Origin: Azolla caroliniana
Lineage: Eukaryota; Polypodiophyta
Assembly: GCA_043228905.1 (NCBI GenBank)
Contig: JBHGNT010000002.1
Location: 6,200,001-6,264,000, forward strand
Length of the DNA: 64,000 bases
Direction: 5' to 3'
The first letter of the stretch is position 1. Every line of letters begins with the position of its first letter. Positions 55,750 to 64,000 of this stretch are shown here, piece by piece. A program made the translations under genes and the position numbers. The notes beneath the pieces were generated by a model, which made no database searches, had not been told where the DNA came from, and saw only the letters and a list, made by a program, of their open reading frames with translations.

Positions 55750-58195
55750 GGTGGAGTGGGCTCTTCAGTGGCCGTGCCGGTGTCTCCTCGTGCGTGTAAT
55801 TGTAGCACTACTGCCGAGATGCGAAATGTGTGGCCGCCGATTGTTACTTCCAAATCTGGCATCAAGACGGTCAGTCGCACTGAGCTTGTATCCGCCATCC
55901 GTAGCCAGAACGGGCATGGTTCCCACTCTTGGATTCCCAAGGTTGTGCATGTTCAGAGGCTAATGACATTGACGCCGGATCCTCCATCTATTACCATTCC
56001 GGGTAACTCCTTTCCCTTCACGATGGCTGTGATCGCCGGATTGTTTGTGTCTACCACCGCCGGTCCCTCCTCCGGATTTGAGAAGAATGTTGGTGCCGGT
56101 GGTGTTTCTCCTGCCGTCATGCCTGTCTTGAGTCCTTCTGTGAATCTGGGCACTAGTTGCAGGAGCCGTCCTAATGGTAGCGTGATTTGGCACTCCTGTA
56201 ATCCCTGCCATGTCGCATTTTCGGTCTGACTGCTGCCGGCGAGCTCTTCGGTGTTCTCCTTTTGTTGCGCAAGTTCTGCTACGTTTCGCTCATTTGCCTT
56301 TTTCACCCATTCCGTTGCCAGCTTCTGGATGGCCTCTTCTGTCTCCCATTCCGTCGTCTTGCCCTTTGACCTTGTGGTAACCTGCTGCAGGTCTGCGACT
56401 TCAGCGACTACCATGTTTACTGTCGGTCGCTTGTCATAGCTCTTTGCTGGACATTGATTACTATAATGTCCTTCTTGCCGACAATAATAGCAATATGCTT
56501 TCCGGGTATTGTTGGATTCGGCATTGTTTCCTGTACCCGGTGGAGGACCTGTGGTAACCGCGGGGCTTTGGTCCGGTTAGCTGCTTGAGGCGCCTTTTTC
56601 CGGTTCACGTGGGTGGCTCCCTTTTTTGAAATGCTGTTTTTTATTAAAGTTCTTTTAGTTGTGGTACCCTTGACGGGGTTGGTCGTCATATCTCCCGTAA
56701 TCTTCCCGTCGTTGGTGATACTCGGGGGAGTGATCCCGGTTGTGATGCTCGTACCGTCCATTGTAATCTTGGTACCTGTCATATCTCTTGTACCGGTCAT
56801 AATTGTCTCGCCATCGTCGTACCGGACATCCTGTGCCGGTCGATATCGCTCCTCTCGCCGCCATCGTTCGTCTTCTTCGTCTCGGCTGCTACGTGGCTCG
56901 ATTTGCCGGACTGTGGTGCTTGCCGATTCAATAAGTTATATTCGCACCGGTCCATCGTGTGGCTCGTAGATTGGCAGAGTAAGCAGTGCGTCCGCATGGT
57001 GCACTCCAGTGACGAGTGTCCGGAATTCAAGCAGGTCGTGCACTAGATTGCTTGCCGGAACCGGAGATCCTCATCGGTTGGTAATGCTCGTTGGAGGGCT
57101 CCCATTGTTAGCCAAGAGCTCGTTTTCTCCATTTCTCTAACCCGGTCGATGACCTGGTCGACGGTGCTTGTGCGAAAGTCGATGACTGTGCATACCGTTC
57201 GTAGAGGTTTCCGGAGCGCGGCTAAGAATATAGCCCGTGTTTCTTCCTCCAGAGGTGCGCGGGTAAGCTAACTGTGCATCCGTTGAAACCGGATGACAAA
57301 CTGCGGAATGCTCTCCCCGGGGTCCTGCCGAATGGTATAAAATAGGCCCACCATTTCTCTCTGGTCCACCTCCTTCTGAAACAAGTGCAAGAATTTATCT
57401 TTCAGGTCCGCAAAGGTGGTGATGGTGCTGGGGTCTTGCGTCCGGTGTCATCTGGCAGCTGGTCCTTCCAATGTCACATTGAATTTGGCTATCTTAGATC
57501 GTTCCTCTTCGGCTGCGGTTAACCGTTATGACACATGGTTCGCCTCCCATGTTTGTTGAAACGCGTGAACATAAGCCTCCGCGTCTGGGTCATCCCTATA
57601 CTTGGAGTACTGGATCGGCATGTCGTCGTCCGGTGTCAGTACGCGGGCTGGCGGTGTCGGTGGTCTTTCCTGCTGTTCCGTCGGCGTCAGAAGTCTTTGT
57701 CGGTCTTCCTTTGGTGTTGCCGGCTCGAATTCCGGTGTCAGAGGTCTTTCTTTGTCTTCTTCCGTCTTCGGAGGTTGCTCCACGTCTAGTGCTGGGGGTT
57801 CCTGGTCCTCCTGGTTCCGGTGTCGGTAATGTATCCGACTCCTCGTCCTCTGGTCCTCCTGGGGTGTCGTTACTGCTGCAATAGTTCGTGTGCGCGTTGT
57901 AACCCCCTTCCGAATCCGATTCGAGCGCTGAAAATGCTTCGGATTCGCCATCTCTTCCGGTCAAGGCCGGGAGAAGGGATTTTGCTTCCCGGAGGCTGCT
58001 TAAGCTGCTTCCTTCGTCCGGGTAGACGTTTTGTTGCAGGCGGAGCGACTCCTCCGCCACTTTCCGGATCACTTTGGAAAATGATCAATCCGATCGGATT
58101 TCTTCCGCTGCTTGCTGGAAAGCCTCCCGCCGCCTTCGCCGTTCAACAAGTCTTTGTGCTCTCTCCGTAACCGGGTCGTCTGTTGGCCTAGTCAT
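55750..58195 (-). pseudogene. Gypsy gag-protease of the 'DGG' family, copy B
   Basis: Minus strand from ATG 58195 (MTRPTDDPVTERAQRLVERR). Early stops and frame changes follow near 58090 and 57525. Capsid part near 57560 (AEAYVHAFQQTWEANHVS), a first zinc-knuckle pair at about 57045-56935 (TCLNSGHSSLECTMRTHCLLC), an Arg/Tyr/Asp-rich linker (RYKRYDRYQDYNGRYEHHN, about 56790), a second knuckle (CYYCRQEGHYSNQCP, about 56480) and a protease with VIDGGSGVNVISL (about 55980) and LEVTIGGHTFRISAVVLQLH. The protease is cut short of the usual PLLLGRPWL end and runs instead into the coiled-coil region. Domain order equals copy A. Confidence 0.85.
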
Positions 58196-58227
58196 CCATT
58201 CCCGCCGCTGTTCATTGCGATTGTGCA

Positions 58228-58243
58228 GGAATCGTGGTCGCCA
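58228..58243 (-). other. Primer-binding-site-like motif before gag copy B
   Basis: The minus strand reads TGGCGACCACGATTCC shortly after the LTR end CCTATAACA (58251) and 33 bases before the gag ATG. A similar TTTTGGCAACCAC follows the LTR remnant at 60462-60474. The motif differs from the TGGCRYGCCC site of copy A. Confidence 0.5.
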
Positions 58244-58250
58244 AAAACTG

Positions 58251-58787
58251 TGTTATAGGTTTTAGGGTTAGGGTTAATGGTAATGATGATTATCGATGAT
58301 GAAGATAGAAATGGTGGAATAGTGAAGATGGTGGAGAGTATGATGGTGAGAGAGATTGAGATGAAGATGTTGAGAATCATTGAGAAGCATTGCAGGGTGG
58401 GGGGTGGTGCCTAGAATGGCTCCACCCCCCTCCCAAGGGGATTTAACGTTGAGGGGGAGAGAGAGAGAAAGAGAGAAAGAGAGATGACAAGAGAGAGAGA
58501 GATTGAGAGAGAAAATGATCATTCATGTTTCATTCATTCCCCATAAGAGGGTTAAATAGTACAAGAGGGGGTAGATACATAGGGGTGTAAGCCCCCTCGA
58601 GCATTCATACTGGACACTCATTCACACCTCCTCGTATCCATCCACATGCACACACGTGTGCATGTGTTCACATACGTATAGACTCACAATTATATTTATG
58701 CCCCCTACACACACACAACAATCATCATGATAACATTTGACCCTCGCTCATCACATTGACTCTCTGTACATCTTGTACGGGGTAACA
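58251..58787 (-). repeat. LTR upstream of gag copy B
   Basis: Minus-strand start TGTTACCCCGTACAAG and end CCTATAACA; 537 bp, the same length as the LTR of copy A. Its body is related to the solo LTR at 2272-2559. In the minus sense a TATTTAA box near 58550 is followed by CT tracts. It does not match the LTR at 53220-53656, so the gag-coiled-coil unit is bounded by unlike LTRs. Confidence 0.65.
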
Positions 58788-60476
58788 CAATATGGCACGC
58801 CCGTGGGAAAGTGCCTTGCACTCGATCCCACATGCCTTGATGATGATATTTCTTTGACCGGAACTTCCATCGGTCTCTTCAATGATTGACTCCCTCGATC
58901 GGAGTGCTTGACTCGAACCTCTTTGTCGGTCAACAAATCTTTCTGCAATACGAACATTCTCGTTCTGTCAGCTTACGAACTTTGTCATGGGTCCAAAATC
59001 ATGTCGTGTATATGTATGTTCTTCCTTTGTTTTGAGTGTGTGTAAGTAGTCTTGGGGATTTTCAAAATTTTGGTGGTGCCCTCTTGTTTTTTAAAATTTT
59101 GATATGTACCCTCGAGGTTTCACAATTTCATTCAGCACCCTCAGGGTTTCAATATTTGTTACATGCCCCCCCTTTTTTTTGCTTCTTTTTCCCTCTGTTT
59201 TCAATTTTATTCTAGGTTTTTCTCTTTATTTCTTCTTCTTGCTCTTGTATCTCTGTCTCTCTTGTGCTCGCGTCTGTCTCTCTATGCCTTTCTCTTCTTC
59301 GATTTTCTTCTTTCTCTTCTTCTTTTTCTCTCTTATGCCACTGCTGCCTCTCTTTCCTCTTTCTTTCCTCTTCCTGTGTGCTTTCGTTCTTGTCTTCGTC
59401 TTTCTATTTTTACATATCCCGTCGGCCTCCTGTCAGGTCTCCTCCTGTGATGGTTGTCGGCTCTATCGACGGTGTCTGTCTCTCTATTCAGCCAATGGTT
59501 GTTTGGCCATTCCAGCTGTTGTTTAGGGTTTCAAGCCGCCGCCGTTCCTTCTGGCCGTTGGTTGCTGTACGGCCATCTGCTTTCCGCTCGTATGTCCAAC
59601 CGTTTTCGTCTCCCCTCTTTGTGTCCGCTTGTTCGGTTACTCTTTCGTTGTTGTCTGGCCATCTGTTCGGTTATTTCCATCGTCGGCTCGTTAGGTCGTC
59701 TCTGTCCGGCCGTTATGTGTCTTTGTGCATACCGGAAATCGATCCAGCTACTATCCGGTGGCTGTCGCTCTGCCGCTGTCGCTGTACGACCGCCGCTCCA
59801 TCCAATCACTGTCTCTATTCGACCCGGTGACTGTTGGTCGGTCACCACTCTAGCCGTTGGTATGTGGCCACCGTTGTCCGATCGTTGTCCCGGCTCCATC
59901 ACCGTTCCGACTGTTCGGCCCATTGCAGTCATTGTTTGGCGGTTCTTTGTCCAGCCCATCTGGCCACTTCTGTTCCGGTGACGGTCAACCACTACGACCA
60001 CTCTTTGGTCGCTCTCCGGCCTCTCCTCTGTCGATGTCGCTGGTCTAGCCATCGATCTTTCTTAGTACGGCTCGTTCCAGTCGGTTCCAGCAGTCGGTTC
60101 GGCTGTTGTCCAATTGCTCCCAACTTTGTTCATTTCCTGCACACGCACATTGCTAGTTCTCGTACACTCGCACATCCGTATCGTCGTGTCTCATTTTGTG
60201 ATTTACGCTAGCACATTGTGATCACCATTTTCCGCACATCGTCGATCCGATTTCTTGTACATTCCTTCACTGCGTCCCTTCATTGACTTCTTTGCGGACA
60301 TCGTCATCGCATATCATGCTTCAACTTCGTCTTGCACTTTGCCACCATGATTTGTCGCTAACCACACACGCACATCGTCATCGTTTCTAACCGCTTAGTC
60401 ACTATGTCTTGCATCGACGCGTATCATCCTTTGACTCCGTCTCCAAAGGGGGGTCGCCTTAGTGGTTGCCAAAAGG
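58788..60476. other. Inner sequence of the 7.3-kb element, no intact gene
   Basis: The 150 bp next to the LTR (58788-58960) carry a minus-strand frame ending KALSHGRAILCYP, homologous to KVLSHGRAMCYP at 53670-53640. Further up lies a CT-rich tract (59150-59420) and a GC-richer part (59450-60210) with open but low-information frames on both strands. No gag, pol or host domain was recognised. Confidence 0.45.
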
Positions 60477-60520
60477 TGTTGTCTGGACATCCTTAAGCCT
60501 TCTTTGCTGGCCGGGTAACA
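60477..60520 (-). repeat. 44-bp LTR remnant
   Basis: It retains the first 40 bases of the 53220-53656 LTR (one difference) plus a terminal AACA, so it begins TGTTACCC and ends CAACA on the minus strand. It is directly followed by the primer-binding-site-like TTTTGGCAACCAC. The middle of the LTR, including the promoter, is deleted. Confidence 0.6.
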
Positions 60521-60720
60521 ACAGTAGGGTTTTTTGAGATTCTTGGGTGGTCAAGCATTGTCCAACGGGGATGAACACCCATGTTAGCAAAGAAGGGAGT
60601 AAGTTTGGTAGAAGAATGAACAGAATTGTTGTAAAAAAACTCCACAAAATGTAAATAATCTGCCTAATCATCCTGTTGATAATTGATGAAGCAATCAAGG
60701 TATTGTTCCAAGGTTCGGTA
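60521..60720 (-). pseudogene. Chromovirus integrase fragment (other side of the insertion)
   Basis: Minus strand: ADYLHFVEFFYNNSVHSSTK, then LTPFFANMGVHPRW, HPRISKNPT. This is the part of the integrase that precedes TAKDRLRYI at 53219, so the two pieces were contiguous before the 7.3-kb insertion. Its upstream neighbour is a copia LTR, which truncates the chromovirus. Confidence 0.88.
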
Positions 60721-60735
60721 AAACGCAGAAATCAC

Positions 60736-60820
<85 letters not shown>

Positions 60821-61116
60821 AGGAATTACAAAACTATATTCAAAATAATTCTCTGTATGTTCTCTATGTACATACTTCGTGCTCAGTCAGCACCTTCTAT
60901 ACAAGCCCTGACTATTGGGCTGACACAAGTACTTACAATACTTGACTGCTCATAAATGAGCATCCTAAACTTACTCCCAAAATTATTCCTTACGAGGAAC
61001 AACACTCTAACGACCTCTCGGTTTAAACACCACCATGACCATATTTTGCGTACAGTTTTACGCACCTAGTCTATGCACTGGGTTACGCACCCAATGTTGA
61101 GCTTGTCTCTCAACAC
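60720..61116 (-). repeat. Copia 3' LTR with expanded GA repeat
   Basis: Minus-strand start TGTTGAGAGACAAGCTCAAC, the same family as the LTR at 1709-2145. A (GA)n run of about 80 bp (60738-60820) occupies the same place as the short GA tract there. The low-coordinate end is truncated against the chromovirus. Confidence 0.8.
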
Positions 61117-61490
61117 TCCCCCTCAAGCTCAACTTGAGATTCCTTCTGCTTTTCCAGATCTTCACTCCGGCCTCTCCTGACTTCATGCCTCACTCGTGCT
61201 CCTCGACCCGTTCGATTCCGTGCGCTTCGACCCTTCCGGTTGGTTTGTCTGCTCCTGCGGCCCTTCTCAGCTCCCTTGCTGTTGCGGTGTTGGCACCTCT
61301 TCCGCTATCCTTTTCTCCGCTTGGCCCTCAGTCGATTCGTAATGTCCGAATCGAACATTTCGATTAAATCGGTCATTTCCGATTCAATTCCTCTTTCGGC
61401 CAAATTGGTTGTCTCCAATTTGTCTTGTGTTTTCGGGCCCTTGACAACATTAGACCACGTCTTGGTCTTGGCCTTTGTGCCCTTCTTTGC
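61117..61490 (-). other. Copia polypurine tract and 3' internal spacer
   Basis: On the minus strand CTCAAGTTGAGCTTGAGGGG then GAG directly precedes the LTR, a typical copia polypurine tract. The remaining 350 bp are GC-rich, with strings such as TTCGATTCGGACATT also seen at about 46980-47020. This is the non-coding end of a minus-strand copia element whose pol is absent. Confidence 0.6.
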
Positions 61491-61494
61491 GACC

Positions 61495-62966
61495 TATGAC
61501 AGGCTCAATATATTCAGATGCGAAGCCTACGAATTCATCCCCAGGGAGAAAAGGACCAAGTTGGCACCCCATGCAACAAAATGCATATTTCTCGGTTATG
61601 GAACCGATGGGGAATTCGGCTATCGACTACGAGACCTAGAGAACTGGAAAATGATCTGGAGTAGCGATGTAGTCTTCAATGAAGATCCAATTCTCTCTGA
61701 GAGGAACAAGCAAAAAATAGTTGGTAAAAAGGTATCCTTTGAAGTCGACAGAGATGTCGTAGAAGGACCGACTCACTGGGCCGAATCGGAGGTTCGACAA
61801 ATAGTCGAAACCGATCGAGCAATCGACACCCTTGCCGACTTCGAATTGACAAATGGTCCATTAGTCAACATATATTTGACTACAAGACTAACGAGAGGAG
61901 ATAGAGTCAAAAACATCATGTCTCCCAAATTGACTAAGGTTTCGAAAGGTCTAGCTAAACCGACCAAGACCCCACTCCCTTTGTTAGTCTATCCCAAAGA
62001 AGTGGAGGATGATTTGATATCGCCGAAATCCTATCACAAGGGTGAATCATCCCGAAGGACTCCTAAAGATGGTTTAAGTAATCCCAGTTGGCCGACTGAA
62101 TTGACTGAAGAGATCGAACTGACAAAATCAACCAGGAGACCTAAATGAGTTCGAATGCCAATAGAGTTCTATCAACCAGGCCTAGACTACGTCAACTAAA
62201 CGGATGTACGCAAACCGAGCTTCTACGAGGAAGCCATCCATGCCAGACGCTGACAAATGTCTACAATCCATGAGATCCGAGAGGGACTAAGTCCATCAGA
62301 ACAATACGTGGGAGTTGGTCGAACTATCACAAATATGTATCCGATTCGGAGAAGCCTAAATACAAAGCTCGGCTTGTCACGAAGGGATTCAAACAAGAAC
62401 ACGGGGTCAACTACGATGAGATATTCTCCCTAGTAGTCAAGATGACCACCCTTCAGCTCCTACTTGGGGTCGTGGCGATAGAAGACCTCGAGCTCGAGCA
62501 ACTGGACGTAAAGACGACATTTCTACACGAAGACATGGACAAAGACATCTACATGTGTCAACTGGCAGGCTTCACGGCGACGGGGGAGGAAGTTCACCTT
62601 GTATGTCGATTGAAGAAACAAGCGTTGAGAATGTGGTACGAGAAGTTCAACTCCTACATTCGGCAGCTTGGTTACCACCAGTCCGACTCCGACCCATGTA
62701 TGTATGTTCGGCAACCGGACGATGAGTTCCGGATCTATATAATCCTATATGTTGATGACATGTTGATTGCAAGAAGCAATCAAGCCTTCTTGCAATCAAG
62801 CCGAAATCGAAAAGCTAAAGTGGAGCCTTCACGACAAGTTCGTGATGAAGGAACTCAAACAAGCCTGACACATGCTGGTCATGAGGATCGAGTGAATCGG
62901 AAGACAAAGACTCTCCAACTATCCCAGTTTGACTACAAACGGGAGTTTGTTGGCATAAATGGATGA
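61495..62966 (+). pseudogene. Ty1/copia integrase end and reverse transcriptase (right part)
   Basis: Plus strand: integrase C-terminus (IFRCEAYEFIPREKRTKLAP at 61510, CIFLGYGTDGEFGYRLRDLE) with its Glu/Lys-rich linker, then after several stops reverse transcriptase (YKARLVTKGFKQEHGVNYDE near 62360 with some changes, ELEQLDVKTTFLHEDMDKDI at 62490, catalytic YVDDMLIARS at about 62750) and its thumb region. RNase H is missing. It continues the element seen at 50600-52270. Confidence 0.9.
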
Positions 62967-62988
62967 TTCCTTTCACATTGTATCCTAG

Positions 62989-63197
62989 TGTGAACACGTC
63001 TTGACATTAGGGCTTGAGTATATAAGCTCAAACCTAACATTGTAACTATAATCTTCTTGAATCTCTGAATGTAGAGTTATAGAGAGAGCGAAATAAGAAC
63101 CTCCATTAGAACTCCAAACTGAGCCTGCGTTTGTGTTTCTTCCTCTGTCATACTTTGTGTGTTGTTTGTTGAGCATAATACGACAGGTGTTCATACA
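62989..63197 (+). repeat. Candidate short LTR after the copia fragment
   Basis: Termini TGTGAACAC and GTGTTCATACA form imperfect inverted ends; 209 bp. A TATA box (GAGTATATAAGC, about 63015) is present in the plus sense. It follows reverse transcriptase with RNase H deleted, so it may be the element's own 3' LTR. No partner LTR was found. Confidence 0.45.
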
Positions 63198-63235
63198 TTC
63201 TTCCGCGTGCATCTATCTCACAATATCTAGTTGGA

Positions 63236-64000
63236 ATGTATGTTCACCAATGACAATATCTAGTTGTTGAATAAGCCCTATTGGTCGGACAATACTTGTA
63301 TCTGTCATTTGTAACCAGAAAGGACATGCCTCCCATTTTGTGATGCCCAGTCGATCATAGGTAGTCTTATTAATCAGATTGACTCCTAAACCACCATCTA
63401 CTATACTACCCGAAACCTCTTGGCCCTGAATGATTACCTTAATTGTTGGGCTTTGCTCGTACTTCCTGTATTTCCCACTCGGATTGTTTAGCTTGGCTTT
63501 GAGTGGTGATTTGTTGTACTTTTGCAGTTACCATATTTACTGCTAACACCTGTCCTTTGTCTTTCGTCGGACACTGATTTGCATAATGTGTATCTTTTCT
63601 ACAAATGTAGCAATTCAATATTGTCAGCCCACTGTATTCTCCATTCTCATAACGCAGTTGTCAAACATCTTCTAGTTCCTGCTCATCTCGGTTTTTAGAA
63701 TTATATTGGAATTGTCGAGAGGCCTTGAGTCGCCTATTATTGTCCTGTCTATCGTCACCAAACCGACGATTAGGTTGTCGATTGTCATCATTCCTCTTGG
63801 GATCACAAGACCTCCAATCATCATGATATCGATGACCTTTGTAAGAGCATCGATCATGTCTATCACGCCTTGGTGAATAATCACGGTCATAAGTGTTCCA
63901 ATCATCCCTCCTATACACATCTTGATGGTCAACTTCACATTGGTAATCATTGTAGCAATCATCTCGTCGATAATTGTCCCGCAATTCTAATCTGACCAAT
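63236..64000 (-). pseudogene. Gypsy gag-protease of the 'DGG' family, copy C (runs off the window)
   Basis: Minus strand: an Arg/Tyr/Asp-rich linker (YRRDDWNTYDRDYSPRRDRH at about 63890), a second zinc knuckle CYICRKDTHYANQCP (about 63610) and protease with IVDGGLGVNLIN (about 63400), TKWEACPFWLQMTDTS and IVIGEHTF. Same domain order as copies A and B. It is truncated at about 63236, before the protease end, next to the candidate LTR above. The capsid and 5' LTR lie beyond the window. Confidence 0.82.

Larger units (their letters stand above)
53220..60520 (-). mobile_element. 7.3-kb LTR element with gag, protease and coiled-coil frame
   Basis: The element interrupts the chromovirus integrase between NPT and AKDRL. 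Flanking 5-mers GCAGT (53215-53219) and ACAGT (60521-60525) form a target-site duplication with one mismatch. The ends are TGTTAATCC (53220) and GGGTAACA (60520), so the borders are supported by both the split gene and the termini. Contents on the minus strand: LTR remnant (60477-60520), about 1.7 kb of non-coding or decayed sequence, an internal LTR (58251-58787), gag-protease (58195 to about 55750), the coiled-coil frame (55744-53711) and an LTR (53220-53656). No reverse transcriptase, RNase H or integrase was found, so it must have been mobilised in trans or has lost pol. Confidence 0.75.

Noticed and set aside
58189-60211. Several open frames of 60-190 residues on both strands in the 7.3-kb element
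   Set aside because: Their composition follows local CT-rich or GC-rich DNA. No conserved motif, and neighbouring frames on both strands are equally open.

Overview
This window is nuclear DNA of a land plant. It holds spliced genes with GT-AG introns, a nuclear-encoded plastid ribosomal protein with a transit peptide, an ABI3/VP1-type B3 transcription factor and a plant epidermal PDF1-like wall protein. More than half of the window is decayed LTR retrotransposon. The ABI3 protein is diverged from the seed-plant form as I know it, and the retroelement proteins look like those I associate with ferns, lycophytes and mosses. I therefore lean towards a non-flowering plant, but the species is not established.

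Layout. 1-2.6 kb: the 5' end of a minus-strand Ty1/copia element (gag, protease, start of integrase, PBS, 5' LTR) and a probable solo LTR. 3.2-3.4 kb: a foldback MITE with a target-site duplication. 4.1-8.7 kb: ABI3/VP1-like gene, minus strand, six coding exons. 10.8-14.6 kb: VPS2.2/CHMP2B-like ESCRT-III gene, plus strand, eleven exons. 16.2-17.6 kb: plastid ribosomal protein bL34 gene, minus strand, two exons. 18.4-26.3 kb: minus-strand Ty3/gypsy sequence in which a chromovirus pol (canonical protease, chromodomain) abuts the gag-protease of a second gypsy lineage. 27.2-28.9 kb: a plus-strand gypsy integrase and LTR. 28.9-33.2 kb: AT-rich DNA without a convincing gene. 34.2-35.3 kb: PDF1-like gene with an upstream L1 box. 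37.3 kb: tRNA-Asn(GUU). 38.1-41.0 kb: bL28m-type ribosomal protein gene with a telo-box upstream, followed by a GAT-rich minisatellite. 42-64 kb: a dense retrotransposon graveyard with nested insertions.

Nested block. A plus-strand copia element (about 50.6-63.2 kb) is split by about 9.2 kb of foreign sequence. Inside that lies a minus-strand chromovirus integrase, itself split by a 7.3 kb insertion (53220-60520) flanked by 5-bp target-site duplications. This insertion carries gag with two zinc-knuckle regions and an atypical 'DGG' protease, and where reverse transcriptase would be expected it has a 678-codon, coiled-coil-rich reading frame interrupted by one in-frame TAG.

The six host genes (ABI3, VPS2.2, bL34c, PDF1-like, tRNA-Asn, bL28m) look intact and functionally unrelated: a gene-poor region separated by repeats. 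The most unusual items are the coiled-coil element, the gag-protease module joined to different downstream sequences, tRNA-like modules lying antisense in chromovirus LTRs, and the possible L1-box control of the PDF1-like gene.
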